Positions 14,956 through 23,758 of a stretch of 28,438 nucleotides of DNA are shown one piece after another. The DNA comes from CAZEIW01 sp964512305 (GTDB taxonomy: Bacteria > Pseudomonadota > Gammaproteobacteria > Burkholderiales > Burkholderiaceae_F). Numbering within the stretch: position 1 is the first letter of the stretch; each line of letters begins with the position of its first letter. Location of the stretch: assembly GCA_964512305.1 (NCBI GenBank), contig CAZEIW010000197.1, positions 1-28,438 of the forward strand. The letters are read 5' to 3'. Made by a program: the position numbers and the translations under genes. The notes under the pieces were generated by a model, which saw nothing but the letters and a program-made list of their open reading frames with translations, was not told the DNA's origin and ran no database searches.

Positions 14956-16853
14956 GCGCAGCGCCGTCCGACCCGGCCCCCGGGGCGGGCGGGACACGGG
15001 CCGCGGCCGTTGCCGCGAGCCGGCTGGCGGGGCTGGAGCGCCTGCTGGGGCGCCTCGTCGAGTGGCTGGCCGCGCTGCTGGTCGCGGCCGAGATCGTCGT
15101 GCTGCTGTCCGGCGTGATCGCCCGGTATGCGCTGCAGCGGCCGCTGGTCTGGTCGGACGAGCTGGCCTCGATCCTCTTCCTGTGGCTGGCGCTGCTGGGA
15201 GCCGTGGTGGCGCTGCACCGAGGCGAGCACATGCGGATGACGGCCCTCGTGACGCGCGCGCGGCCGGCGCTGCAGCAGTGGTTCGAGGCGCTCGCGCCGG
15301 CGAGCGCGCTGGCGCTGATGCTGCTGCTCGCGTGGCCGTCGTGGGAGTACGCCCGCGGCGAAGCCGACATCACGACGCCGGCGCTCGAGATCTCGAACGC
15401 CTGGCGCGCCGCCGCGCTGCCGGTGGGGATTGCGCTGATGGCGCTGTTCGCGGCGCTGCGCCTGCTGCGCACGCTGCATCCGCTGCGGATCGTCGCGCTG
15501 CTGGGGCTGCTGGCGGCGCTGTCGGCCGCCTTGTGGCTCGCGGGGCCGTGGTTTCACGGCCTCGGGCGGCTCAACCTGCTGGTGTTCTTCGTCGGGGTCG
15601 CCGGCGCGTGCGTCCTCAGCGGCGTGCCGATCGCCGTCGCGTTCGGCGTGTCGACCTTCGGCTACCTGGCGCTGTGCACGTCGACCCCATTGTCCGTGAT
15701 GATCGGCCGCATCGACGAAGGCATGTCGCACCTCGTGCTGCTGTCGGTGCCGCTATTCGTGTTCCTCGGCCTGCTGATCGAAACGACGGGCATGGCGCGG
15801 GCGATGGTCGCGTTTCTGGCGGGCCTTCTGGGGCATGTGCGGGGCGGGCTGTCGTACGTGCTGGTGGGCGCGATGTACCTGGTCTCGGGCATTTCGGGCT
15901 CGAAGGCCGCCGACATGGCGGCGGTCGCGCCGGCTTTGTTCCCCGAAATGAAGGCGCGCGGCGAGCCACCGGGAGAGCTGGTCGCGCTTCTTGCCGCGAC
16001 CGGGGCGCAGACCGAGACGATCCCGCCGAGCCTCGTGCTGATCACGATCGGCTCGGTGACCGGCGTCTCGATCGCCGCGCTCTTCAGCGGCGGCCTGCTG
16101 CCCGCCGCGGTGCTCGCGCTGATGCTGGCGCTGGTGATCGCGCTGCGCAGCCGCCGCCGCGGCGCGATGCCGCCCGGCGGGGCCGGGCGCGCGTCGCCGG
16201 CCCGCATCGGCCGGCTGCTGCTCGCGGCGGCGCCGGCGCTGGCGCTGCCCTTCGTGATCCGTGCCGCGGTCGTCGAAGGGGTGGCGACCGCAACCGAGGT
16301 CTCGACCATCGGCATCGCCTACGCGGCGCTGGCCGGGCTGTTCGTCTACCGGCAGTTCCCGTGGGGACGCATCGTCGCCCTGCTCGCCGACTCCGCCAGC
16401 CTGTCGGGCGCGATCCTGCTGATCATCGGGGCCGCCACCGCGATGGGCTGGGGGCTGACGCAGTCGGGATTTTCGCGCGCGCTTGCCGAATCGATGACCG
16501 GCCTGCCGGGCGGCAGGCCGGCATTCCTCGCGGTGTCGATCGCGGCTTTCGTCGTGCTCGGTGCCGTGCTGGAGGGCATCCCCGCGATCGTGCTGTTCGG
16601 ACCCCTGCTGTTCCCGATCGCGCGCCAGCTCGGCGTGCACGAAGTGCACTACGCCATGGTCGTGGTGCTCGCGATGGGCCTGGGACTGTTCGCGCCGCCG
16701 TTCGGCGTAGGCTATTACGCCGCCTGCGCGATCGGCCGCGTTCCGCCGGACCAGGGCATGCGGCCGATCCTCGCCTACCTGCTCGCGCTGCTGCTCGGGC
16801 TGGCGGTGGTCGCCTCGGTGCCGTGGCTTTCGGTAGGATTCCTGCCGCGATAG
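14952..16853 (+). CDS. Fused TRAP transporter permease (DctQ + DctM)
   Basis: A 633-residue inner-membrane protein joining the small DctQ subunit (about 35-190, four helices, with RYALQRPLVWSDELASILFL) to the large DctM subunit (about 195-630, with SVPLFVFLGLLIETTGMA, SGISGSKAADMAAVAP and GLGLFAPPFGVGYY). TRAP systems use ion gradients rather than ATP. The start is GTG 14952, chosen because it makes a four-base GTGA overlap with the dctP stop and sits directly ahead of the DctQ domain; the frame is open far upstream but overlaps dctP. A linker helix between the two parts is typical of natural QM fusions, so this is not an assembly artefact. Confidence 0.92.
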   Translation: MSAAPSDPAPGAGGTRAAAVAASRLAGLERLLGRLVEWLAALLVAAEIVVLLSGVIARYALQRPLVWSDELASILFLWLALLGAVVALHRGEHMRMTALVTRARPALQQWFEALAPASALALMLLLAWPSWEYARGEADITTPALEISNAWRAAALPVGIALMALFAALRLLRTLHPLRIVALLGLLAALSAALWLAGPWFHGLGRLNLLVFFVGVAGACVLSGVPIAVAFGVSTFGYLALCTSTPLSVMIGRIDEGMSHLVLLSVPLFVFLGLLIETTGMARAMVAFLAGLLGHVRGGLSYVLVGAMYLVSGISGSKAADMAAVAPALFPEMKARGEPPGELVALLAATGAQTETIPPSLVLITIGSVTGVSIAALFSGGLLPAAVLALMLALVIALRSRRRGAMPPGGAGRASPARIGRLLLAAAPALALPFVIRAAVVEGVATATEVSTIGIAYAALAGLFVYRQFPWGRIVALLADSASLSGAILLIIGAATAMGWGLTQSGFSRALAESMTGLPGGRPAFLAVSIAAFVVLGAVLEGIPAIVLFGPLLFPIARQLGVHEVHYAMVVVLAMGLGLFAPPFGVGYYAACAIGRVPPDQGMRPILAYLLALLLGLAVVASVPWLSVGFLPR

Positions 16854-16888
16854 CCGCGAGCGGCGGACGCGGGCCGACAGGAACCCCG

Positions 16889-17107
16889 GTGAGCGGCAAA
16901 GTCATTCTCGAATCGACGATCACCTGCCCGCATTGCGGAAGGCGCCAGACCGAGGCGATGCCCGAAGGCGCGTGCCAGTGGCTCTACGAGTGCGGCGGCT
17001 GCGGCGCGCTGCTCAGGCCGAAGCCGGGGGACTGCTGCGTGTTCTGCTCGTACGGAACCGTGCCCTGTCCACCGGTGCAGGCGGCGCGCGGGCCTTGCTG
17101 CGGATAA
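16889..17107 (+). CDS. GDCCVxC-domain small Cys-rich protein
   Basis: A 72-residue cytoplasmic protein with eleven cysteines. It begins TITCPHCG (Cys13, Cys16), continues YECGGCGALLRPKPGDCCVF (33-52) and CSYGTVPCPP (53-62), and ends PCCG. This matches the family called GDCCVxC-domain (seleno)protein, some members of which carry selenocysteine. Here all positions are ordinary Cys codons. The CxxC pairs suggest metal or redox chemistry; relatives are often near mercury or other metal-resistance genes, but no function is established. The start is GTG 16889 with AGGA about eight bases upstream. The gene follows the TRAP permease by 35 bp on the same strand and may be read through from it. Confidence 0.85.
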   Translation: MSGKVILESTITCPHCGRRQTEAMPEGACQWLYECGGCGALLRPKPGDCCVFCSYGTVPCPPVQAARGPCCG

Positions 17108-17127
17108 CGGGGCGGGCCGGTCAGGCG

Positions 17128-17141
17128 GCGGCTCCAGCCGC
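17128..17141. terminator. Small GC hairpin between convergent genes
   Basis: GCGGC-TCCA-GCCGC between the end of the GDCCVxC gene and the end of the NUDIX gene. The placement suits bidirectional termination but there is no T-run. A 12-base perfect palindrome (CCGCGGCCGCGG, 17162-17173) lies nearby. Confidence 0.3.
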
Positions 17142-17192
17142 GCCCCGGAGCGCAGACGGGTCCGCGGCCGCGGTTCAGGCGATTTTCCGCGA

Positions 17193-17672
17193 TCACGTTG
17201 CGCGATCGGGCTCGCGATCGAGGACCCGCAGCAATTCTTCGAGGAAGCCGGCCTGCCCGGGCAGGATACGGCGGCGCGCCTCCTCGATGCCGAACCATCC
17301 GGCCCGATCGACTTCAGGAAACTCGCGCAGCCTGCCGGACCGGGGCGGCCATTCGATCGCGATCCGGTTGCTGCGGACCTGCTCCGCATCGAGGTCGCCC
17401 GCCACCGCCCACGCCATGACGACCTTTCCGCTGCGCTGGCGGGCCTGCCCCAGCGGCGTCGCGGGTCCAACGGCCGTGAACCCCGTCTCCTCGTTGAATT
17501 CGCGCCGCGCGGCGGTGAGCGCGTCTTCGCCCGGCTCCAGCTCCCCTTTCGGGATCGACCACGCGCCCAGATCGCGGTTCTCCCAGAAGGGGCCGCCCGG
17601 GTGCACGAGCAGGACTTCCGGCTCGCCGGATCGAAACCGGTACAGAAGGAGGCCGGCACTGGTCCGCGGCAT
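17193..17672 (-). CDS. NUDIX hydrolase
   Basis: A 159-residue cytoplasmic phosphohydrolase of the NUDIX family, which cleaves nucleoside diphosphates linked to another moiety. The Nudix box spans 43-65 (G43, E49, then REFNEETGF at 57-65), and the pattern GX5EX7REUXEEXGU is fully matched. SAGLLLYRF at the N-terminus and AWSIPKGELEPGE (37-49) resemble small house-cleaning members. ATG 17672 is preferred, because the upstream extension to 17756 lacks homology and overlaps the start of the divergent MFS gene. The substrate cannot be inferred. Only about 80 bp separates its start from the MFS start. Confidence 0.92.
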   Translation of the reverse strand: MPRTSAGLLLYRFRSGEPEVLLVHPGGPFWENRDLGAWSIPKGELEPGEDALTAARREFNEETGFTAVGPATPLGQARQRSGKVVMAWAVAGDLDAEQVRSNRIAIEWPPRSGRLREFPEVDRAGWFGIEEARRRILPGQAGFLEELLRVLDREPDRAT

Positions 17673-17750
17673 CGGGCAAGGGTACTCTGCGGTGCGCTCG
17701 CCGATTCGTCGGGCGACGGGGCCGCTCGCGCCGCCGAAGGGGTCGATCGG

Positions 17751-19055
17751 ATGCATGCAGACGTAGCGCGCGCGATGCCGCCGTCCGGCTCGCGGGTCCG
17801 GCGGGTGATCGTCTCGGCGTCGATCGGCAACGCGCTCGAGTGGTTCGACTTCTCGGTCTACGGCTATTTCGCGGGCTTCATCGCGAAGTTGTTCTTCCCC
17901 GCGCAGGACGAGTGGGTCTCGACGCTGCTCGCGATCGCCACGTTCGGCGTTTCGTTCCTCGTGCGCCCGATCGGCGCCATCGTCCTTGGAATCTATTCGG
18001 ACCGCCGCGGCCGCCGGGCAGGCCTCACCCTATCCATCCTGCTGATGTCCGCCGGCGTGCTTGCGACGGCGATTGCCCCGACCTATGCCCAGATCGGCAT
18101 CGCGGCGCCGCTGCTGATCCTGCTCGCGCGCCTCGTGCAGGGCTTTGCCGTGGGCGGCGAGTTCGGAGCCGCCACCGCGTTCATGGTCGAGCACGGCACG
18201 GCACGGCGCGGCTTCCTCGCCAGCTGGCAGTTCGCGAGCCAGGGACTGGCCGCCGTCGCCGCCGCTTCGTTCGGATCGCTGCTGAGCGCCTGGCTGCCGC
18301 CCGCCGAGCTCGAGTCATGGGGGTGGCGCCTGCCGTTCGCGTTCGGGCTGCTGATCGCGCCGGTGGGCTATTACATCCGTTCGCGCCTGGACGAAACGCC
18401 CGAGTTCCTCGCGGCCACGCGTGCCGCCGCGGCAATGCCGGGCGGCGGCTGGCGGGAGACTTCGATCAGGCGCCAGTGGACCAATCTTGCGCTCGCGATC
18501 GGGATCGTCGCCCAATCGACGGTCGGGGTGTACGTGCTTCAGCTCTACATGCCGATGTACGCCGTCAGGCAGCTGCATCTGCCGGCGGCCGCCTCGTTCG
18601 GCGCGGTCGTGGTCAATGGCGGCCTGCAGCTGCTGCTCTCGCCCGTGTTCGGGGCGTGGTCGGACCGCGTCGGACGCATCCGGATCATGCTGGCGACGTC
18701 GGTGACCATGGCGGCGACGATCTATCCGATGTTCGCGGCCCTGCAGGCGCACCCCAGCGTGGCGGCCCTGCTGGCCCTGCAAGCCGCGTGCGGAATCCTG
18801 AAAGCGGCCTACTCGGGGCCGATGCCGGCGCTGATGGCCGAGATCTTCCCGACCCGAGTGCGCTCGCGCGGGCTTTCGATCGGATACAGCGTGGGCGTCA
18901 CGGTGTTCGGCGGGTTCGCGCCGACCATCGTCGAAACCTTCATCCACATGACCGGCGACAAGCTCGCCCCGAGCTATTACGTGCTGCTCGCGGCCCTGCT
19001 GTCCGGTCTTTGCCTGGTCGCCGTCGCGCGCCGCACGCGCCGGGCCGCTCGCTGA
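17751..19055 (+). CDS. MFS transporter, metabolite:H+ symporter (MHS) family
   Basis: A 434-residue inner-membrane carrier with twelve predicted helices. MHS-family features are NALEWFDFSVYGYFA near the N-terminus, the loop 2-3 motif YSDRRGRRAG, LLARLVQGFAVGGEFGAATA, RSRLDETPEF before the central loop, the second-half repeat AWSDRVGRIRI, and AEIFPTRVRSRGLSIGY. MHS carriers take up compounds such as proline/betaine, shikimate, citrate or alpha-ketoglutarate with protons. The ligand is not predictable here, though an organic acid would suit the dehydrogenase encoded convergently 12 bp away. ATG 17751 has AAGGGG eight bases upstream; ATG 17775 is an alternative. Confidence 0.92.
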   Translation: MHADVARAMPPSGSRVRRVIVSASIGNALEWFDFSVYGYFAGFIAKLFFPAQDEWVSTLLAIATFGVSFLVRPIGAIVLGIYSDRRGRRAGLTLSILLMSAGVLATAIAPTYAQIGIAAPLLILLARLVQGFAVGGEFGAATAFMVEHGTARRGFLASWQFASQGLAAVAAASFGSLLSAWLPPAELESWGWRLPFAFGLLIAPVGYYIRSRLDETPEFLAATRAAAAMPGGGWRETSIRRQWTNLALAIGIVAQSTVGVYVLQLYMPMYAVRQLHLPAAASFGAVVVNGGLQLLLSPVFGAWSDRVGRIRIMLATSVTMAATIYPMFAALQAHPSVAALLALQAACGILKAAYSGPMPALMAEIFPTRVRSRGLSIGYSVGVTVFGGFAPTIVETFIHMTGDKLAPSYYVLLAALLSGLCLVAVARRTRRAAR

Positions 19056-19067
19056 GCGCCGCCCCGG

Positions 19068-22000
19068 TCAGACGCGGCGCAGATGCCTTTCGAGAACGCG
19101 AGCGCAATGAAGCGCTTCGCGCCGCGCGCCGTGCGCGATCTGCTGCCGGCAGCTGCTGCCGTCGGCGACGACGATCGCTTCGGGGCGCTTGCGCACCGCC
19201 GGCAGCAGGCTCGCTTCGGCCATCCGCATCGACACTTCGTAGTGGCCGGTTTCATAGCCGAAGGCGCCTGCCATGCCGCAGCAGGAGCTTTCGATCAGCT
19301 CGGGTTTCGCCCCCGGAATCAGCCGCAGCACTTCGAGCACGCAGCCGCAGGCGTCGAAGGCCTTCTGGTGGCAGTGGCCGTGCAGCAGGATGGGCGCGCC
19401 CGCGGGCTCGAGTTCGAGCGTGAAGCGCCCGGCACGGGTCTCGCGCGCGACGAATTCCTCGAACAGCACGGCCTGCCCGGCCACGTCGCGGGCAGCCTCG
19501 CCGAGGCCCATGACGAGCGCCTCGTCGCGCAGGGTCAGGAGGCAGGCCGGCTCCAGGCCGACGATGGCGATGCCGGCCCGAGCGAGCGGCGCCAGGGCGG
19601 CGATCAGCGCGCCGAGCTTCGATCTCGCCGCCTCGACCATCCCGGCGGCGAGGAAGGTCCGGCCGCAGCAAAGATGTCCGCCGTCCGCCGCGGGCGCATG
19701 CAGCGCATAGCCCGCGGCCTTGAGCACGCGGGCCGCGGCGAGCGCGTTTTCGGGCTCGAAAGTGCCGTTGAAGGTGTCGACGAACAGCACGGCGGCCTTG
19801 CCTCCGCCCGCCGCGGCGGCCATCGTGTCCTTGCGGCCGGCGAACAACGCGCGGTCGGCCGCGCGCCAGAACGTGTCGCGGCGCCAGCGCGGAAGCGGGC
19901 GCCGAGACGACAGGCCGAGCAGCTTCTCGCTCAGCCACGCGGCGCCGGCCAGACCGTCGCGCAGATTCATCAGCCACGGCACCGAACTCGCCGCCCGCGC
20001 GTAGTCGGGCAGCGTCGCGACCATCCTGTCCATCCGCGTGTGGCCGTGCCGCGCCTTGTAGTGGGCCAGGAACTCGATCTTCATCCGCGCCATGTCCACG
20101 CCCGTGGGGCACTCGCGCCGGCATCCCTTGCAGCTCACGCACAGGTCCATCGCCCCGTACACCGCCGTGCTCGTGAAGGCATCGGGCCCGAGCTGCCCCG
20201 ACAGCGCCAGCCGCAGCGTGTTGGCACGGCCCCTTGTCAGGTGCTGCTCGTCGCGCGTGGCGCGGAAGCTCGGGCACATCGTGCCGGCGTCGAACTTGCG
20301 GCAGTGGCCGTTGTTGTTGCACATCTCGACCGCTTTGGCGAAGCCGCCGGTCGTGTCGCCGCCGGTGCCGGGCGCCGTCGTCTCCTCCGTCACGGGGTCG
20401 TTCTGCACGTCCCACGCCGACCAGTCGAGCGCGGGGGCAAGGCGGATGGTCCGATAGGGCCGCGGGGCATCGGACGGCGGGAAGCGGAAGAGCCGGACAT
20501 CGTCCATCCGGGGCGGGTCGATGATCTTGCCCGGGTTGAAGAGCCCGATCGGGTCGAGCTCGCGCTTGATCGCGCGGAAGGCTTCGTTGATCGCCGGGCC
20601 GAACTGCCACTCGATCCATTCGCCCCGGCACAGCCCGTCGCCGTGCTCGCCGCTGTAGGCGCCCTTGAAGCGGCGCACGAGCTCGGCCGCCTCTTCGGCG
20701 ATCGCGCGCATCTTCGCCGCGCCGCCTTCCGGCCCGGCGCGGCGCATGTCGAGGATCGGCCGCACATGCAGCGTTCCCACCGACGCGTGCGCATACCAGG
20801 TGCCGCGCGTGCCGTGGCGGGCGAACACCTCGGTCAGCGCATCGGTGTAGCTCGCCAGGTGCTCGAGCGGCACCGCGCAGTCCTCGATGAAGCTCACCGG
20901 CTTGCCGTCGCCCTTCAGGCTCATCATGATGTTGAGACCTGCCTTGCGCACCTCCCATAGTTCCTTCTGTTGCGCGTCGCCGGTCATCCGGACGAGGCTG
21001 CCAGGCAGCCCGAGGTCGCCCATCAGGGCATCGAGGTCGGCGAGCTTCGGCAGCAGCGCGGCCTGGTCGCTGCCCGCGAACTCGACCAGCAGGATCGCGG
21101 CCGGCCTGCCGGCCAGGGCCGACCCGATCGTCGACTTGAATGCCGGGTTGGCGAGACTGAGCTCGATCATCGTCCGGTCGACCAGCTCGACCGAGCTCGG
21201 CCCGAGCCTGACGATGAACCGGGCGGCGTCCATCGCGGCGTGGAAGGTCGGGAAGTTGGCCACGCCGAGGACCCTGGCGCGCGGCAGCTCGGACAGGCGC
21301 AGCGTGAGCGACCTCGTGTATGCCAGCGTGCCTTCCGAGCCCACCAGCAGGTGCGCCAGGTTGACGCTGCCGTCGCCCGTGTACGGACGCTCGCCGCGCG
21401 GGTGGAAGATGTCGAGGTTGTAGCCGGCGACCCGGCGCAGCACGCTGGGCCAGCGCGCCTCGATCTCGGCCGCGTGGCGCGCGGCGAGATCGCGCACGAA
21501 CGCCGCGATCGCCGCGGCGCGCGCGCCGAGCGCCGCCACCGGGCCGAAGTCCACCAGCGACCCGTCCGACAGCCACGCGCTCGCGCCGAGCACGTTGTGC
21601 ACCATGTTGCCGTACGCGATCGAGCGCGACCCGCACGAATTGTTGCCGGCCATGCCGCCCAGGGTCGCCTGCGCACCGGTCGAGACGTCTACGGGAAACC
21701 ACAGGCCGTGCGGCTTGAGCAGGGCGTTCAGGTGGTCGAGCACGATGCCCGGCTCGACCGTGACCGTCCGCGAGCCGGCGTCGATTCCGAGCACGCGGTT
21801 GAAGTGCTTGGTGTTGTCGATCACGAGCGCGGCGCCGGTCGCCTGGCCGCACTGGCTGGTTCCCGCGCCGCGCGCGAGCACGGGGACCTTCAGCTCGCGC
21901 GCGATGCCGATCGCGAGCGCGATGTCCCTCTCGGTCCTCGGCACCAGGACGCCCACGGGCATGATCTGGTAGATCGAAGCATCGGTCGCGTAGCGGCCTC

Positions 22001-22115
22001 GCGACGCGGGGTCGAACAGGACCTCGCCCTCGGTCTCGGCGCGCAGCCGTCGGGCAAGCAGCCCGGCGGTTTCGTCGGACCGGGAGGCGATGCCAGTTCG
22101 ACCGAGCGCCGCCAT
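19068..22115 (-). CDS. FAD- and Fe-S-binding 2-hydroxyacid dehydrogenase, YdiJ-like fusion
   Basis: A 1015-residue protein joining a GlcD/Dld-type FAD domain to a GlcF-type iron-sulfur domain. The FAD-binding part has LARGAGTSQCGQ (80-91) and GMAGNNSCGSRSIAYG (154-169). The Fe-S part has CNNNGHCRKFDAGTMCPSF (599-617) and CVSCKGCRRECP (659-670), then the two CCG elements at 816-818 and 945-947 typical of heterodisulfide-reductase-like domains. Length and order match E. coli YdiJ, a D-2-hydroxyglutarate dehydrogenase. D-lactate or glycolate remain possible substrates. ATG 22115 lies 14 bp after the methyltransferase stop and starts the homologous region. The reading frame stays open to 22808, but only as antisense-like sequence over the methyltransferase. 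Confidence 0.92.
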   Translation of the reverse strand: MAALGRTGIASRSDETAGLLARRLRAETEGEVLFDPASRGRYATDASIYQIMPVGVLVPRTERDIALAIGIARELKVPVLARGAGTSQCGQATGAALVIDNTKHFNRVLGIDAGSRTVTVEPGIVLDHLNALLKPHGLWFPVDVSTGAQATLGGMAGNNSCGSRSIAYGNMVHNVLGASAWLSDGSLVDFGPVAALGARAAAIAAFVRDLAARHAAEIEARWPSVLRRVAGYNLDIFHPRGERPYTGDGSVNLAHLLVGSEGTLAYTRSLTLRLSELPRARVLGVANFPTFHAAMDAARFIVRLGPSSVELVDRTMIELSLANPAFKSTIGSALAGRPAAILLVEFAGSDQAALLPKLADLDALMGDLGLPGSLVRMTGDAQQKELWEVRKAGLNIMMSLKGDGKPVSFIEDCAVPLEHLASYTDALTEVFARHGTRGTWYAHASVGTLHVRPILDMRRAGPEGGAAKMRAIAEEAAELVRRFKGAYSGEHGDGLCRGEWIEWQFGPAINEAFRAIKRELDPIGLFNPGKIIDPPRMDDVRLFRFPPSDAPRPYRTIRLAPALDWSAWDVQNDPVTEETTAPGTGGDTTGGFAKAVEMCNNNGHCRKFDAGTMCPSFRATRDEQHLTRGRANTLRLALSGQLGPDAFTSTAVYGAMDLCVSCKGCRRECPTGVDMARMKIEFLAHYKARHGHTRMDRMVATLPDYARAASSVPWLMNLRDGLAGAAWLSEKLLGLSSRRPLPRWRRDTFWRAADRALFAGRKDTMAAAAGGGKAAVLFVDTFNGTFEPENALAAARVLKAAGYALHAPAADGGHLCCGRTFLAAGMVEAARSKLGALIAALAPLARAGIAIVGLEPACLLTLRDEALVMGLGEAARDVAGQAVLFEEFVARETRAGRFTLELEPAGAPILLHGHCHQKAFDACGCVLEVLRLIPGAKPELIESSCCGMAGAFGYETGHYEVSMRMAEASLLPAVRKRPEAIVVADGSSCRQQIAHGARREALHCARVLERHLRRV

Positions 22116-22129
22116 CGCCGTGATCGGGA

Positions 22130-22990
22130 TCAGGAACTCGTGGCGGTGACGATCCAGATCGCGCCGGTCAGCGGTACGGTGTTGCCGACCTGGCGCTGCC
22201 CGAGCGCGACGCGGATCGACTCGGCGGCGGCGGCCCGCAACGGCTCCGGCTGGCCATCGAGCGCCCGGCTCGCGGGCCCGATGCCCAATGCGGTTGCGAC
22301 CGCCGCATCGAGTCCGCCGCCGTTGGCGAGGTCGAGCGACAGGTCGATCGGCTCGAACCCGAGCGCGCCGAACCCGGCGCTCTCCAGGATGCCGCGCACG
22401 CGCGCTTCGGCAGCGAACGAGAACGGCCCGGGATCCTCGGGACCGACCTCGGGCAGCCGTGGGACGTGCTTGTAGGCCTCCTGCAGTGGGACCATCATCC
22501 AGGGGTTTTCGCGCGGCACGCGCCAGCAGGCGAACGCAAGGCGCGCGCCGCGGCGCAGCCCGCGCCGCATGTTGGCGAAGGAGCGGGCGGGCTCGGCGAA
22601 GAACATCACGCCGAAGCGCGAACAGAGCAGGTCGCCCCGCGCGGGCTCGAACCGGTAGGCCGTCGCGTCCGCCAGCGCGAATTCGACCGGCAACTCCTTC
22701 GGCGCGCGCTCGCGCGCGCGCTCGAGCATCGGCGCCGACACGTCGATGCCGAGCACGTGGCCCCCGGGCGCAACCCGCCGCGCAAGCTCGATGGCCGTCG
22801 CGCCGCATCCGCAGCCGATGTCCATCACGTATTCGCCCGGCCGCGGCGCGGCGCGCTCGAGCAGCAGATCCGCGACGGGAGCGAGCAGGGCATCCTGCGC
22901 CTGCTGCCGGTCGAGCCAGCGCCGGCCTGCAGGGCCGTTCCAGTAGGCGATCTCGTCGGCGTTGCGGCCGTCCGCCGCGGACAGCGTCAT
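22130..22990 (-). CDS. Class I SAM-dependent methyltransferase
   Basis: A 286-residue cytoplasmic methyltransferase. SAM-binding motif I is VMDIGCGCGATAIEL (55-69), followed by the acidic strand end in VLGIDVSAPMLERARE and a motif II-like FALADATAYRFEP. The later MFFAEPARSFANMRRGLRRG is typical of UbiE/SmtA-like enzymes. The C-terminal third resembles small-molecule methyltransferases, but the acceptor is unknown. GAGAGAAG precedes ATG 22990. Only 14 bp separates its stop from the FAD/Fe-S dehydrogenase, so they form an operon. A 7-bp stem with a 3-base loop (23024-23040) and a TAGAAT -10-like box lie in the leader region. Confidence 0.88.
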   Translation of the reverse strand: MTLSAADGRNADEIAYWNGPAGRRWLDRQQAQDALLAPVADLLLERAAPRPGEYVMDIGCGCGATAIELARRVAPGGHVLGIDVSAPMLERARERAPKELPVEFALADATAYRFEPARGDLLCSRFGVMFFAEPARSFANMRRGLRRGARLAFACWRVPRENPWMMVPLQEAYKHVPRLPEVGPEDPGPFSFAAEARVRGILESAGFGALGFEPIDLSLDLANGGGLDAAVATALGIGPASRALDGQPEPLRAAAAESIRVALGQRQVGNTVPLTGAIWIVTATSS

Positions 22991-23057
22991 TGGAGCTTCT
23001 CTCGTGAGCGATTCGTTGCGAACCGCGGGCGCGGCCCGCGAGCCGTGTTCGAAGCGG

Positions 23058-23063
23058 ATTCTA
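23058..23063 (-). promoter_or_regulatory. Candidate -10 box for the methyltransferase-dehydrogenase operon
   Basis: TAGAAT on the minus strand, five of six matches, about 68 bases before ATG 22990. No good -35 is visible. The region diverges into the promoter at 23106-23134. Confidence 0.35.
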
Positions 23064-23105
23064 TGCTGCCGTCGCGTTCTGGGTAGTCGCCGTGCGCCAG
23101 AGCGC

Positions 23106-23134
23106 TTGACAGAGCCGGGCCGCGGTCGGAGTAT
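23106..23134 (+). promoter_or_regulatory. Candidate sigma-70 promoter for the GlcG/HbpS-like gene
   Basis: A perfect TTGACA -35 (23106-23111) with a weak GAGTAT -10 (23129-23134) at a 17-base spacing. Transcription would start about 47 bases before ATG 23188. Confidence 0.45.
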
Positions 23135-23187
23135 CGCGGCGCAACCGCGCAGCCGGATGAGAAGCGGTGATCACCGAGGAGACATTC

Positions 23188-23748
23188 ATGCCCGTTCGCA
23201 CCTTGCGTACCGCCGTTTTCGGCGCAACCCTTCTCGTCGCAGGCTGCGCGGTCGCGCAGCAGCAGCCCGCGGCGCCTGCAGCCGCTCCTGCGCCTGCCGC
23301 CAACCCCCTCGACGTGGTTCCCGACAAGATGCCGTTCAGCACGCCCTACGGTCCTCCGATCACCCTGCGGCGCGCGCAGGCGGCGATCCAGGCCGCGATG
23401 ACGGAGGCCGAGAAGCGCGGCTGGATGATGAATATCGCCGTCGTCGATTCGGGCGCCAACCTGGTGACGTTCGCCCGCATGGACGGCGCCCAGCTGGCGT
23501 CGATCGCGATCTCCGAGCACAAGGCTCGCGCGTCGGTGAAATACCGCCGGCCGACGCGGGCCTTCGAGGACGCGCTGCAGAAGAACGACTTCAAGTACAT
23601 CATGACGCTCGATGACGTCATCGCGTCGCGCGGCGGCATTCCCCTGGTCGAGGACGGCAAGCTCATCGGCGCGATCGGCTGCTCGGGGGGAACCGGTTCG
23701 CAGGACGAGGTCGTCTGCACGGCGGGCGCCGCGACCATCAACAGGTAG
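23188..23748 (+). CDS. Exported GlcG/HbpS-family (DUF336) protein
   Basis: A 186-residue protein with an N-terminal export signal. LLVAGCAVAQQ at 15-25 could be a lipobox (Cys20) or a signal-peptidase site after AVA. An Ala/Pro/Gln linker (about 24-42) leads to the GlcG/HbpS domain (about 58-186): ITLRRAQAAIQAAMTEAEKR, NIAVVDSGANLVTFARMDGA, SIAISEHKARASV and GGIPLVEDGKLIGAIGCSGG. Relatives bind or sense heme, or accompany glycolate or aromatic catabolism, so function is uncertain. ATG 23188 has GAGGAGA at the right distance, which rules out the upstream GTG at 23167. It converges on the esterase gene across a strong hairpin. Confidence 0.9.
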   Translation: MPVRTLRTAVFGATLLVAGCAVAQQQPAAPAAAPAPAANPLDVVPDKMPFSTPYGPPITLRRAQAAIQAAMTEAEKRGWMMNIAVVDSGANLVTFARMDGAQLASIAISEHKARASVKYRRPTRAFEDALQKNDFKYIMTLDDVIASRGGIPLVEDGKLIGAIGCSGGTGSQDEVVCTAGAATINR

Positions 23749-23758
23749 GGGCCGGCGG

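Noticed and set aside
11366..14997. Two long minus-strand frames (732 and 817 codons) across the MlaE-MCE-lipoprotein and DctP genes
   Set aside because: Both are antisense shadows of genes with strong family motifs and have no recognisable domain.
17162..17173. CCGCGGCCGCGG perfect palindrome
   Set aside because: Such palindromes of restriction-site type arise readily in DNA this GC-rich, and there is no second copy or flanking context to suggest a function.
19083..20960. A 625-codon plus-strand frame opposite the FAD/Fe-S dehydrogenase
   Set aside because: The minus strand encodes unmistakable cofactor motifs, and the plus-strand product is His/Arg/Ala-rich without any motif.
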